This document shows positions 26,647 to 36,176 of a DNA stretch of 64,000 nucleotides, piece after piece (the stretch's first letter is position 1; each line of letters opens with the position of its first letter). Under the pieces are notes generated by a model, which had not been told where the DNA came from, did not search any database, and saw nothing but the letters and a program-made list of their open reading frames with translations. A program made the translations under genes and the position numbers. Source of the stretch: Mucilaginibacter dorajii (GTDB lineage Bacteria; Bacteroidota; Bacteroidia; Sphingobacteriales; Sphingobacteriaceae); contig NZ_JANTYS010000003.1 of the NCBI RefSeq assembly GCF_024808255.1, positions 62,001-126,000 of the forward strand. Reading direction: 5' to 3'.

Positions 26647-29600
26647 AAATTTACAAAGAAGAGTGAAATACCAGATTTCATTAATTATCACGGGCATGTT
26701 TCTTTATTTTTCGGCCCATGCACAAACCGTAAATATTACGGGCAAAATAACAAGCGTCGACAATGGTTCGCCAATACCAGGAGCAAGCATTAAAATTAAA
26801 GGGACGAGCCTCGGGGTTATATCCGGTATTGATGGTAGCTATTCAATAGCCGCTGAACCAGGTAAAGTGCTTGTTTTTAACTTTTTAGGGTATGCGAAAC
26901 GGGAAGTAACTGTTAAACAAGCTGGTATAATTAACGTCATACTGAATTCAACATCCAGCAACTTAAATGAAGTGGTGGTTACTGGTTATGCTAAAACGCA
27001 AAGAAAAGACGTTACCGGGGCCATAAGTTCAATATCGGGCAACGAATTGCGCCAAACCCAGCCAACTACCTTTGACCAGGCCCTGCAAGGAAAAGTTGCA
27101 GGTGTAGTAGTGCAACAGATATCAGGTCAGCCTGGTGGTGGTGTATCTATTCAAATACGTGGTGTATCATCAATATCAGGCGCTAATGCGCCGTTGGTTG
27201 TTATAGATGGTGTTATTATTCCCCCGGCTACCGACCCTGGTCACGGTTCCAATCCCTTAAGTGGTATCAATCCTAACGACATCGAAACACTCGACGTGTT
27301 GAAAGATGCATCTGCAACTGCAATATATGGTTCGCAGGCTACCAATGGTGTTATCGTTATTACCACAAAAAGAGGTAAAGCGGGGCGCCCATCAGTAAAT
27401 TACGATTTTTATACCGGTTACCAGGAGATTCGTAACAGGCTCCCTACTGTGAATTTACAACAGTTGGCGACATTTTTGAATGCCCGCGCACAAGTTTGGG
27501 GTTACGGTACAAGGCCCGAATTAGCCAATCCACAATATTTAGGTAAAGGTACCGACTGGCAAAGTGAATTATTCCGTAGAGCGCCGATGACCAGTCATAC
27601 ATTTTCTGTAAGCGGTGGTGATGAAAAAACCCAATACTATATTTCGGGAACTTATTTCAACCAGGAGGGTATAGCGCTTGGATCTGACTTCAAAAGATAC
27701 TCAGTACGTTTGAACCTGGACACTAAAACCACTAAATGGTTAAAACTGGGAACAAGCCTTCAGGTTTTTCGGGTTTATGAAAACACAGTTTCCACTGATG
27801 GCGGTGTAATTGGCCAGGCGTTAAGCATGACGCCCGATGTTCCGGTAAAAAACTCCGATGGTTCCTATGGTGGTGTTACCACCTCAGATGGCTGGGTACC
27901 ACCTGTTGCAAACCCTGTAGGCATAGCCTCGCTTTTGAAAAACGAATCTGCAAGATATGAAGCGTACACCAATGCTTATGCAGAAGTACAGTTTACTAAC
28001 GATCTGTCATTCCGTACAGAAGTATCTGGTAACTTCACGTTTGGCACCCACGATACTTTTAATCCGGTTTACTCATTTGGTACAGCAACTAACAACGTCT
28101 CCAACGCCGTCAACAGTGCCAGCTCGGAGACGAATCACGACGCCAACACCACATGGCGCCAATATTTAACTTTTAACCATAATTTCAGGAAATTTAGAAT
28201 CAATATTTTAGGAGGGCACGAAGCAAATACAGATTATTACGAAAATTTAAGTGCCGGGCGTAAAAATTTCGTTTCAAATAATGTGCAGGCTATTAGCGCT
28301 GGTGACCCTACTGTTGTAACAAATGGTGGCGATCATGGTCCCGGTAGCGCATCGGAATCTTATTTCGGCCGGGTTAATTTTTCCAGTGATGATAAATATC
28401 TGATCACTGGAAACCTGCGCAAAGATGGGTCTTCAAATTTTCCGATTAACCATAATTGGGCCGTTACCTATTCAGGGGCATTTGCCTGGAAAATTAATAA
28501 CGAGGCGTTTTTAAAAAATGTAAAAGCTATAGATGAATTGAAATTGAGACTTGGTTATGGGCTTACCAACAACCAGGGTATACCGGGCAATACTTATGCA
28601 ACCCAACTTACAACAGTTCCTACCGGTTTATCAGGCGTTTCGCAGTTTCAAAGCAATTTGGCCAATCCAGACGTAACCTGGGAAAAAACAAATTATTATA
28701 ATGCCGGAGTGGACGCAACGTTTTTTAACGGCCGCATAAACCTTTCGTTTGATGCGTACGACCGAGAAACAAAAGGGCTTTTATTAAAGATCCCGCTTCC
28801 TGAATTTAGCGGTACTACCACCAATTGGTCGCCGGGGGCCATGGCTGCACCTTATGTAAACGTTGGTTCTATTCGTAATAGAGGGTTTGATTTCCGTATT
28901 AGCACTACTAATACCAATAGCAAAAACTTTACATGGAAAAGTGATTTTACCTTTTCACGGAATGTGAACAAAGTACTCAGTTTAGGTTCTGGCGGAAGTG
29001 ATGCCAGCTTAACTACTTCTGTTCAAAAAACCGTAGTCGGGCAGTCAATCGGCGAATTTTACGGCTACATATATGATGGCATATTTGCAAAGCCGAGTGA
29101 TTTTCAAAACCATGCCCGCACTGCTGATCAAAGCGGAAAACCTTATCCAATTACTCCTGCTTATGGCGGTATCTGGTACGGCGACCGCATGTTTAAAGAC
29201 TTGAATGGTGATGGTATTATCGATACCAAAGACCAAACTTTCCTGGGCTCACCTCTCCCTAAATTTCAATATGGGTTCAGCAACTCATTTACCTACAAAA
29301 ATTTCGGTCTCAATATCTTCTTCAGTGGTAGTTATGGCAATAAAGTTTATAACCAATTGGCTGTATCACAAACCAGTTCACAAAATAATACATCCTATTT
29401 TACCGACGTATTAAATTACGCGAAATATGCTTTGGTAGATCCTAAAGGTTCGTCATCTGATATTAACAACGTGTATATTTCCAACCCGAATACATTCGTT
29501 GTAGGTTTAAGACAGGATAACGTCACCAACTATAATAACCGCCCTTCTAATTTGTGGATTGAAGATGCTTCATTCCTGCGTTGTAAAAATATCACATTAG

Positions 29601-29812
29601 ATTACCGTCTTCCGGAAAGCATTTTGTCGAGAATATTCTTGCATTCAGTTCGTGTATATGCTAATGTATCCAACGTATTTGTAATCACAAAATATAAAGG
29701 GATGGATCCTGAAATTGGTACATGGAATCCCCTTCAGGGCGGTGTGGATGGCGGTAACTATCCCATGCCACGCGTATTTACTATTGGTGCAAACCTAACC
29801 TTTAACAAATAA
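26639..29812 (+). CDS. SusC-like TonB-dependent outer membrane transporter 2
   Basis: Second outer-membrane oligosaccharide importer of the locus. The 1057 residues carry a signal peptide ending YFSAHAQ, a carboxypeptidase-regulatory-like domain (NITGKITSVDNGSPIPGASI), a plug (EVVVTGYAKTQRKDVTGAIS, then GVIVITTKRGKAG) and a barrel ending FTIGANLTFNK. DLNGDGIIDTKDQ near residue 860 is the calcium-site-like loop seen in SusC 1. The two SusC proteins are clearly homologous but diverged along their length. It opens what appears to be a ~27 kb operon of 13 genes and is controlled by the element at 26251. Confidence 0.95.
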   Translation: MDKNLQRRVKYQISLIITGMFLYFSAHAQTVNITGKITSVDNGSPIPGASIKIKGTSLGVISGIDGSYSIAAEPGKVLVFNFLGYAKREVTVKQAGIINVILNSTSSNLNEVVVTGYAKTQRKDVTGAISSISGNELRQTQPTTFDQALQGKVAGVVVQQISGQPGGGVSIQIRGVSSISGANAPLVVIDGVIIPPATDPGHGSNPLSGINPNDIETLDVLKDASATAIYGSQATNGVIVITTKRGKAGRPSVNYDFYTGYQEIRNRLPTVNLQQLATFLNARAQVWGYGTRPELANPQYLGKGTDWQSELFRRAPMTSHTFSVSGGDEKTQYYISGTYFNQEGIALGSDFKRYSVRLNLDTKTTKWLKLGTSLQVFRVYENTVSTDGGVIGQALSMTPDVPVKNSDGSYGGVTTSDGWVPPVANPVGIASLLKNESARYEAYTNAYAEVQFTNDLSFRTEVSGNFTFGTHDTFNPVYSFGTATNNVSNAVNSASSETNHDANTTWRQYLTFNHNFRKFRINILGGHEANTDYYENLSAGRKNFVSNNVQAISAGDPTVVTNGGDHGPGSASESYFGRVNFSSDDKYLITGNLRKDGSSNFPINHNWAVTYSGAFAWKINNEAFLKNVKAIDELKLRLGYGLTNNQGIPGNTYATQLTTVPTGLSGVSQFQSNLANPDVTWEKTNYYNAGVDATFFNGRINLSFDAYDRETKGLLLKIPLPEFSGTTTNWSPGAMAAPYVNVGSIRNRGFDFRISTTNTNSKNFTWKSDFTFSRNVNKVLSLGSGGSDASLTTSVQKTVVGQSIGEFYGYIYDGIFAKPSDFQNHARTADQSGKPYPITPAYGGIWYGDRMFKDLNGDGIIDTKDQTFLGSPLPKFQYGFSNSFTYKNFGLNIFFSGSYGNKVYNQLAVSQTSSQNNTSYFTDVLNYAKYALVDPKGSSSDINNVYISNPNTFVVGLRQDNVTNYNNRPSNLWIEDASFLRCKNITLDYRLPESILSRIFLHSVRVYANVSNVFVITKYKGMDPEIGTWNPLQGGVDGGNYPMPRVFTIGANLTFNK

Positions 29813-29841
29813 AATGATTACCAATTTTAAAAAGATATTTT

Positions 29842-31458
29842 ATGAAACCAATTAATAAAATCGCATTTTTTTTATTAATCGTAGCAGTAGTTGCCGGATG
29901 TAAAAAGGATTTCTTGAACCGTCCATCTAACTCGCAAATTAGCTCTACTAATTTTTACAAAACCCCTAACGATTTAAGGCTGGCTACTGCCAGTTTGTAT
30001 GGAGGCGCGCCCTGGGGCCAATGGCACTACAATGCTTTGTTGCAATTGGGTGATATATTGAGCGGAACTGGTCATGTAGGCTATAACGACGATATGGGGC
30101 AGCTTTTTAGTCGTACAATTACGGCGAATAACGGCATTTTAAATTCGGGTTGGACAGGCTTGTATATTGTGATCGGTCAATGCAATAATGTTATTAATGC
30201 CATACAGCAAACAGCGTCGACATCTATCCCGCAGGCAACCAGAAATGCCGCTATTGCCGAAGCAAAGTTTATACGTGCGGTAGCTTATTACCACCTGGCT
30301 GTTTATTGGGGTGCTGTGCCCATTATTGAGGACAATACCAAATTAGTAAACAACCCTATGCTTAACCGTAATACTACTGCTGATGTATTTAAATTTGTCA
30401 CCATCGATTTAACTTATGCCGCGCGATATCTTCCTTTGAAGGATGACAAAGGCAGGCTAACCACCTGGTCGGCGCAAGGAATGCTGGCCAAAGCATATTT
30501 AACAATGGCAGGTGTGGGCAGCAAACAGGAGGGGCAGCGCAACCAGGCATTGCTGGACAGTGCAAAAAAATACGCAGGCAATGTGTGTAAAAACAGCGGA
30601 TTAACGCTTCTTGGCCAGGATGACCCCAACCACCTCGGCTATTATAATCTTTTCAGGTCGCAATACAACGATAACCCCGAAGCATTGTTTGCATTTCAGT
30701 GGTCGCCAGATCAGACGAGTTGGGAAACTGGTAACATGTATTTAACCTTTTCACCAAGCAACGCTATAAATCCTCAAAAAAACGGTGCCTGGTTTGGCTT
30801 AGCCCCAACCTGGGATTTGTATAAGATGTACTCGACCGACGATACAATAAGACGCAAAGCCACTATTATGCTCAACGGAGATTTTTACCCCGAATTGAAT
30901 GCTGCAGGTGGTGGTTATAAATCAACAGGCGTTGGTTTAAAAAAACACATTATTGGTAACGAAGTGGATAACAATGCGCCAACAATGACTTATACGTCAT
31001 CCATTGAGCATGACGCAGTACTCAGGTTGGCTGATGTATACCTGGTGTATGCCGAAGCTATTTTGGGCAACAATGGTGTTACCGCGGATATGAATGCCTT
31101 AACCTATTTTAATAAGGTGCGGACAAGGGCTGGCGTGGCCCCCGTGAATTTGTTGGACGGTCCTACAATACTTAAAGAGAGAAGAGTTGAACTTGCTTTT
31201 GAAGGACAATATTGGATAGACCTTGTTAGGTATTCTTTTTACAGTCCGATGGCGGCTGTGAAGTTGCTTAATAATCAGGATGCCACCTACAGCCGTCAAA
31301 CGTTTAGTTATGATCCTGCAACGCGTAAGGCCACAAGGGATACTACTACTGCTCCGTCTACGGTCCCGGCATCCATCAGCTCATTTACACTGCAAATTCC
31401 GGCATCCGAATTATCCTCTGATCCGAAATTGGCAGCCCCACCTGTGCCTTACTATTAA
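29842..31458 (+). CDS. SusD/RagB-like surface glycan-binding lipoprotein 2
   Basis: Partner of SusC 2. The lipoprotein signal is FLLIVAVVAGC followed by KKD. The 538 residues show the SusD N-terminal helices (EAKFIRAVAYYHLAVYWGAV) and the C-terminal LRLADVYLVYAEAILG and LKERRVELAFEGQYWIDLVR motifs. It begins 29 bases after susC 2 and is followed after 24 bases by the glycan-binding protein gene, consistent with co-transcription. Confidence 0.94.
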   Translation: MKPINKIAFFLLIVAVVAGCKKDFLNRPSNSQISSTNFYKTPNDLRLATASLYGGAPWGQWHYNALLQLGDILSGTGHVGYNDDMGQLFSRTITANNGILNSGWTGLYIVIGQCNNVINAIQQTASTSIPQATRNAAIAEAKFIRAVAYYHLAVYWGAVPIIEDNTKLVNNPMLNRNTTADVFKFVTIDLTYAARYLPLKDDKGRLTTWSAQGMLAKAYLTMAGVGSKQEGQRNQALLDSAKKYAGNVCKNSGLTLLGQDDPNHLGYYNLFRSQYNDNPEALFAFQWSPDQTSWETGNMYLTFSPSNAINPQKNGAWFGLAPTWDLYKMYSTDDTIRRKATIMLNGDFYPELNAAGGGYKSTGVGLKKHIIGNEVDNNAPTMTYTSSIEHDAVLRLADVYLVYAEAILGNNGVTADMNALTYFNKVRTRAGVAPVNLLDGPTILKERRVELAFEGQYWIDLVRYSFYSPMAAVKLLNNQDATYSRQTFSYDPATRKATRDTTTAPSTVPASISSFTLQIPASELSSDPKLAAPPVPYY

Positions 31459-31482
31459 TTAAAACATTTTAAATATATTGTT

Positions 31483-32961
31483 ATGAAAAAGAAATCATAC
31501 CTAAGCTTATATTTTTTGCCGCTTTTCTTCGCGATGGTGGCTTTAGTTTCGGCTTGTAAGAAAAACAACGACGGTGGCAGCGGTGCGCCGGTAATTACAG
31601 GTGTAAGAAATTATGCTGCATCACCAAACGATGTTGATTTGAGTAATAGTTTTGTATATGCAGATGGTGGAATATACGTAGTTATAGTTGGGCGTAATTT
31701 GCAAAATGCAACAGAAATTGATTTTGATGGGGTTCCTGCAACTTTTAACACTGCTTTATTTGCGCCGAACAGCGCAGTGGTGAAAATACCAACCATCAAA
31801 TACGCCACAGTTGATACCACCAAGCTTTATACCCTGGTTTATAAAACACCGGGAGGTTCAACAACGTTTCCGTTTAAATTGGGCCCTCTGTTCCCAACTA
31901 TTAGTTCTATATCCAATGTTTTTGCCAATCCCGGTGATTCGGTTTATCTGCATGGTACAAATTTAGTATTGGTGCAACAGTTTATATATGGGGGAACCAA
32001 GATTGCATCGTTTAACTCAAGTTCTGACGGAACTTCTCTTGGTTTTTTAATGCCCGCAGCAACCCCCACCAGCCAAATAATAGTAACCACTAAATCTGGT
32101 ACTGTTAGGGATACCATAAATGCTACACCAACAATTACCGGCGTTTCTAACGAAAATGCCAACACAGGTGATTCCGTGTTTGTTTATGGTACATATCTTA
32201 AAAACATCAAATCACTATCTTTTGCGAGTACCCCAATTACTTCTTTTAAAGAGTCAAGCGATGGAAATTCTGTTCGTTTTGTTTTGCCTGCGCTAACGCA
32301 AAGCGGACCAGCATCTGTTACTACAAAGTTTGGCACGGCAACCACCGTGTATAATGTGAACGATGTAGCAACCGGCAGAATATCGGATTGGGAATGGGGC
32401 GGAAATTTTAACTGGCAATGGTGGGGCGGTTCCTACTATACAAGTGGTAGTCCTGATTTTCCTGGCAATTCAACTCAATACATGGTACTGAAAACTGGTG
32501 TTTTGTCACCCGCTGAAGGAAATACGTACTCCAGTTATGCAATACGTATGAATGGAGCACAGTGGGTACCAACAGCCAATATTAACGACCCGGTTAGTAA
32601 TTGGGCATTTAAATTTGAAGTAAATGTTTCAAAACCCTGGAATGGTGGTACAATTGATATTATAAGCGGGATAGATAGCAGCCCTATAGCCAGGTGGGAG
32701 CCATGGCAAAAAGACGCCAATACCACGGCACCTTATTCAACAAAAAGGTGGATAACGGTAACTATTCCTCTTTCATCGTTCCGTAAAGCAGATGCTACAC
32801 TTGGCGAGGGCAAAGGGGAATCTATAGCCAAACTTGCCGATTTGGTAACCCCGTCAGGAAATACATCGTGTTTTGTGTACATACACAATTATGGCACATC
32901 GGCCACAGCAACGGGCTTTTATGGGGCGTTTGACAACTTCAGAGTTGTTAAAATTAAATAA
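31483..32961 (+). CDS. surface glycan-binding lipoprotein with IPT/TIG domains (SGBP-B-like)
   Basis: Non-catalytic surface protein that captures polysaccharide for the SusCD complex. The signal ends MVALVSAC followed by KKN. Residues about 35-300 form three IPT/TIG immunoglobulin-like repeats, each beginning with a pattern like PTISSISNVFANPGDSVYLHG or PTITGVSNENANTGDSV. The C-terminal ~190 residues are rich in exposed aromatics (DWEWGGNFNWQWWGGSYYTS) and resemble the xyloglucan-binding domain of SGBP-B proteins. This arrangement and the position directly after susD match SGBP-B in known xyloglucan loci. Ligand specificity is inferred. Confidence 0.85.
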   Translation: MKKKSYLSLYFLPLFFAMVALVSACKKNNDGGSGAPVITGVRNYAASPNDVDLSNSFVYADGGIYVVIVGRNLQNATEIDFDGVPATFNTALFAPNSAVVKIPTIKYATVDTTKLYTLVYKTPGGSTTFPFKLGPLFPTISSISNVFANPGDSVYLHGTNLVLVQQFIYGGTKIASFNSSSDGTSLGFLMPAATPTSQIIVTTKSGTVRDTINATPTITGVSNENANTGDSVFVYGTYLKNIKSLSFASTPITSFKESSDGNSVRFVLPALTQSGPASVTTKFGTATTVYNVNDVATGRISDWEWGGNFNWQWWGGSYYTSGSPDFPGNSTQYMVLKTGVLSPAEGNTYSSYAIRMNGAQWVPTANINDPVSNWAFKFEVNVSKPWNGGTIDIISGIDSSPIARWEPWQKDANTTAPYSTKRWITVTIPLSSFRKADATLGEGKGESIAKLADLVTPSGNTSCFVYIHNYGTSATATGFYGAFDNFRVVKIK

Positions 32962-32968
32962 ACAGGTT

Positions 32969-33000
32969 AAGCCCTACAGCAGCATAACGCCGTGGGGCTT
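32969..33000 (+). other. intercistronic stem-loop after the SGBP gene
   Basis: AAGCCCTAC and GTGGGGCTT form a nine-pair stem with one G-U pair and a ~14-base loop. No T-run follows, so it is unlikely to be a full terminator; it may stabilise or mark a processing point in the long operon transcript. Confidence 0.55.
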
Positions 33001-33035
33001 CAACTAATTAAAGATAAATTTTAATAAAAACGAAT

Positions 33036-34598
33036 ATGAAGATAATGAAAATTGGCGCGGCGTATAAGATTGCAGGAGTGTTTATTGCAATTTTAGCTGT
33101 CGTTTCCTGTAAAAAAAATGAAACGCCGGCAGCACAACTTGGGCTTGCTAACCTAACAGATACTATACCGGATGGTGGTGGAACCGTCGCCTTGAAATTT
33201 ACCAGTAATGCGGCCTGGAGTGTTGATACTGCCGGTATCGGATGGCTGCATTTAAGCCAAACATCGGGCAGTAGCGGTGCGGCAGTCATTAATTTAACGG
33301 CAAAAGGAAATTCATCGGGCGGTACCCGGTCGGTGGTATTAAATGTGAGTTCGTCTAATGGCCAAAGCAGGCGCATTACCGTAATGCAGGATGCCCAGAT
33401 TTATCCATCCTATAATACATCGCCCAAAGCACCTGATGCAGCCGGCATGGGTAGCACCGCTTCGCAAATAGCTGCAAATATTACCTACGGTTGGAATTTC
33501 TATAACACCATGGAAGCCCCTGGGAGCGAAACCGGGTGGGGAAACCCGCCAATTACGCAGCAAATGTTTGATTTGATAAAATCAACTGGTGTAAATGCGG
33601 TAAGGATACCTATCAGGTACGATGGACACTTTATCAACACAAAAACGATGCAAATAGACCCGCTCTGGCTTGCCCGTATAAAACAAGTAATTCAATATGG
33701 CATTAACGACAATATGTATGTGACAATCAATATCCATTATGATCCCGGCAGTGAAACAGGTATTCAACAGGATTCCGCCAATGCTAAGCACAAAGCAATT
33801 TGGGAACAGGTAGCTACTTATATGCGCGATTTTGACGAACATTTGATGTTTGCCAGTGCCAATGAACCTAATGCGAGCGATATACCAACAACGGTTACCT
33901 TAATGCGATATCACCAATCATTTATTAATGCGGTGCGCGGCACAGGTGGAAAAAACACTTATCGTACTATAGTTATTCAGTCGCCTTCTACATCAATAGA
34001 TTTGCTTAACAGTTATCTTGATCCGACTAACGCGTATAAAACGCCAACATTACCTATCGACCCTACGCCTCATAAAATGATGCTTGAGTTCCACTATTAC
34101 AGTCCGTCGCAGTTTTGCATATTAGGAGGTCCTGGTACTGTACCTGGTGACGCAAGCTGGGGTAAAGAGCTATATTTCTGGGGGAAAAACTATCATACCA
34201 CAAATCCGAAATTTTTGGACCGCAATTGCACGTCTGCGAATGAAGAAGCGTATGTAGATTCTATAATGCACACCGTGAAAGTAAGATTTGCTGATAAGGG
34301 TATTCCATTGTTTATGGGCGAATATGCGTCGAATTATCACGCTGGTAAATTAACAGGATATCCGGCCGATTCGGTATTGGCATTAAAGTCTGCTACGCAT
34401 TTCACAGCTTATATTGCACAACAAGCCAAAGCAAATGGCGTAATACCGTTTTTATGGGCAGGTATATTTGATAGGCGAGGTAAGGACGGGGTTCCGCAAG
34501 GGCCCACAATTGTAGGCGACACGGCAACATTGAATGCTGTAAAAATTGGCGTAAACGCGGGCGTAGATAAATTTGGCTCAGGCGCAAAGTTTCATTAA
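33036..34598 (+). CDS. BACON-GH5 endo-beta-glucanase lipoprotein
   Basis: Predicted surface endo-glucanase. The signal ends ILAVVSC (Cys24) followed by KKN. Residues about 35-118 are a BACON domain (PDGGGTVALKFTSNAAWSVD ... ITVMQDAQ), a module found before GH5 in the Bacteroides xyloglucanase BoGH5A. The GH5 barrel follows (about 125-515), with acid/base E277 in SANEPN and nucleophile E429 in LFMGEY. Compared with the two sibling GH5 proteins, the usual NIGNT segment reads NFYNT and the NIHWD loop reads NIHYDPG, so its substrate groove probably differs. It lies 74 bases after the SGBP gene. Confidence 0.9.
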   Translation: MKIMKIGAAYKIAGVFIAILAVVSCKKNETPAAQLGLANLTDTIPDGGGTVALKFTSNAAWSVDTAGIGWLHLSQTSGSSGAAVINLTAKGNSSGGTRSVVLNVSSSNGQSRRITVMQDAQIYPSYNTSPKAPDAAGMGSTASQIAANITYGWNFYNTMEAPGSETGWGNPPITQQMFDLIKSTGVNAVRIPIRYDGHFINTKTMQIDPLWLARIKQVIQYGINDNMYVTINIHYDPGSETGIQQDSANAKHKAIWEQVATYMRDFDEHLMFASANEPNASDIPTTVTLMRYHQSFINAVRGTGGKNTYRTIVIQSPSTSIDLLNSYLDPTNAYKTPTLPIDPTPHKMMLEFHYYSPSQFCILGGPGTVPGDASWGKELYFWGKNYHTTNPKFLDRNCTSANEEAYVDSIMHTVKVRFADKGIPLFMGEYASNYHAGKLTGYPADSVLALKSATHFTAYIAQQAKANGVIPFLWAGIFDRRGKDGVPQGPTIVGDTATLNAVKIGVNAGVDKFGSGAKFH

Positions 34599-34619
34599 GC
34601 ACACCGAGTTATATTGTAA

Positions 34620-34655
34620 AGCCACGTTCGATGTTTGCACTCATCGGGCGTGGCT
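34620..34655 (+). other. intercistronic stem-loop after the BACON-GH5 gene
   Basis: AGCCACGTTCGATG and CATCGGGCGTGGCT pair over 14 positions (two as G-U) around an 8-base loop. It is a very stable hairpin but is followed by ATTACC rather than a T-run. Confidence 0.65.
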
Positions 34656-34721
34656 ATTACCGGATTATCATCCGAACGATATTTAAAACAAAAACTTTAC
34701 CTATAGAATATCAGGAGCCGA

Positions 34722-35963
34722 ATGAAAGCTAAGCATTCTTTTAAAGCATTATTTTTTCTAATTACCGTCATATCTTTTTTTTCAGTAAAGAGCCCCGCTA
34801 TTGCCGGCCAACAAACGGGGGGAGTATCGCAAAAAAATGCGGTTGCCGCCCGGCCTATCATCTATCCTTCTTATAACACCTCGCCAAAGGCCCCCGACTC
34901 AACAGGAATGCATAGTAATGCTGTTCAGCTCGCCGCTAAAATCAGGTTAGGGTGGAACATCGGCAATACTTTTGAAGCTCCGGGCGGTGAAACAGGCTGG
35001 GGGAGCGCTGTCATTACGGAGGATTATATAAAATTTGTAAAACAGCAGGGATTTAATGCCATCCGCTTGCCCTGCGCCTGGAATTTGACGCATTTAGCTG
35101 ATAAAAACAAAGCACGCATAGATGCGAATTGGCTCAACAGGGTTAAAGAGGTGATAGGTTATTGTGTAAAAAATGATATGTATGTTTTACTCAACATACA
35201 CTGGGACGAGGGCTGGCTCGAAAATAATTGTACCACAGATAAAAAAGAGTCTGTTAACGCCAAACAAAAAGCACTCTGGGAGCAAATTGCAACTACTATG
35301 CGCGATTTTGACGAACACCTGATGTTTGCCAGCGCCAACGAACCGAATGCAGACAATGCGGAAAAGATGGCTGCGCTTGCCAGCTATCATCAAACCTTCG
35401 TCGATGCGGTGCGGTCCACCGGCGGTAGGAACAGTTATAGGGTATTAGTGGTTCAGGGCCCTTCAACAGATATCGACAAAACCAACGACTTGATGACTGT
35501 TCTTCCCCAGGACCAGGTGGCAGCGAGGATGATGGTTGAGGTGCATTATTACTCTCCCTATCAACTTTGCCTGATGGACGGCAACGCAAGCTGGGGCAAA
35601 ATGTTCTATTACTGGGGAGCAGGACATCATTCTACAATAGAGCCCGAACATAATGCCACCTGGGGGGAAGAAAATGACGTAAATACCACCTTCAACAAGA
35701 TGAAGGTGAAATTCGCCGATAAGGGAATTCCTGTCCTGTTGGGTGAGTATGGTGCTTACAGGCGTAACAACAGCAAACACGTTCCTTTAGACCTGGCAAC
35801 ACACAATGATGCTGTGGATTATTGGCTAACCTATATTACAAAACAAGCGAAAGCCAACGGCATGTTGCCATTTTTCTGGGACACGGGTGGTGCTTTGGAC
35901 AGGCAAAATTATTCGGTGAAAGATCAACGTACAATTGTTGCCCTTAACGCAGGCGCTAACTAA
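34722..35963 (+). CDS. GH5 endo-beta-glucanase, secreted
   Basis: Third GH5 enzyme of the locus, 413 residues, with a plain signal peptide (FFLITVISFFSVKSPAIAGQ) and no lipobox, so it is probably periplasmic or released. After a short linker it shares the segment YPSYNTSPKAPDSTGM with the BACON-GH5 protein and has the barrel motifs WNIGNTFEAPGGETGW, NIHWDEGW, acid/base E207 in SANEPN and nucleophile E342 in LLGEYGAY. It is closer to the trefoil GH5 at 19804 than to the BACON one. No accessory domain is present. Location within operon 2, between two hairpins. Confidence 0.9.
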   Translation: MKAKHSFKALFFLITVISFFSVKSPAIAGQQTGGVSQKNAVAARPIIYPSYNTSPKAPDSTGMHSNAVQLAAKIRLGWNIGNTFEAPGGETGWGSAVITEDYIKFVKQQGFNAIRLPCAWNLTHLADKNKARIDANWLNRVKEVIGYCVKNDMYVLLNIHWDEGWLENNCTTDKKESVNAKQKALWEQIATTMRDFDEHLMFASANEPNADNAEKMAALASYHQTFVDAVRSTGGRNSYRVLVVQGPSTDIDKTNDLMTVLPQDQVAARMMVEVHYYSPYQLCLMDGNASWGKMFYYWGAGHHSTIEPEHNATWGEENDVNTTFNKMKVKFADKGIPVLLGEYGAYRRNNSKHVPLDLATHNDAVDYWLTYITKQAKANGMLPFFWDTGGALDRQNYSVKDQRTIVALNAGAN

Positions 35964-36017
35964 AATATTATATAGAAGATCTGCAGATTATATTCAAAAA
36001 CAATAACACACAACGCT

Positions 36018-36049
36018 GCCGGTATCATGGATTAGAACATGGTACCGGC
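36018..36049 (+). other. intercistronic stem-loop after the third GH5 gene
   Basis: GCCGGTATCATG and CATGGTACCGGC (36018-36049) form a strong stem with an 8-base loop and small mismatch, again without a T-run. The following 127 bases up to the GH42 gene hold no other signal I can name. Confidence 0.6.
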
Positions 36050-36176
36050 TGCATTACGGATAGCAGAGCCGATATGTGACTCGCATCTATAACGAATGAT
36101 GTTATTGATTAATGCTGACTGAATCTATTGTGAAACAACTTATAACAGCTTCGATAGAAAAGCTTAGAATCTTTAG

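Noticed and set aside
32969..33000. Calling the intercistronic hairpins terminators
   Set aside because: None of the three is followed by a T-run and the downstream genes are in the same orientation with no clear promoters, so full termination is unlikely.
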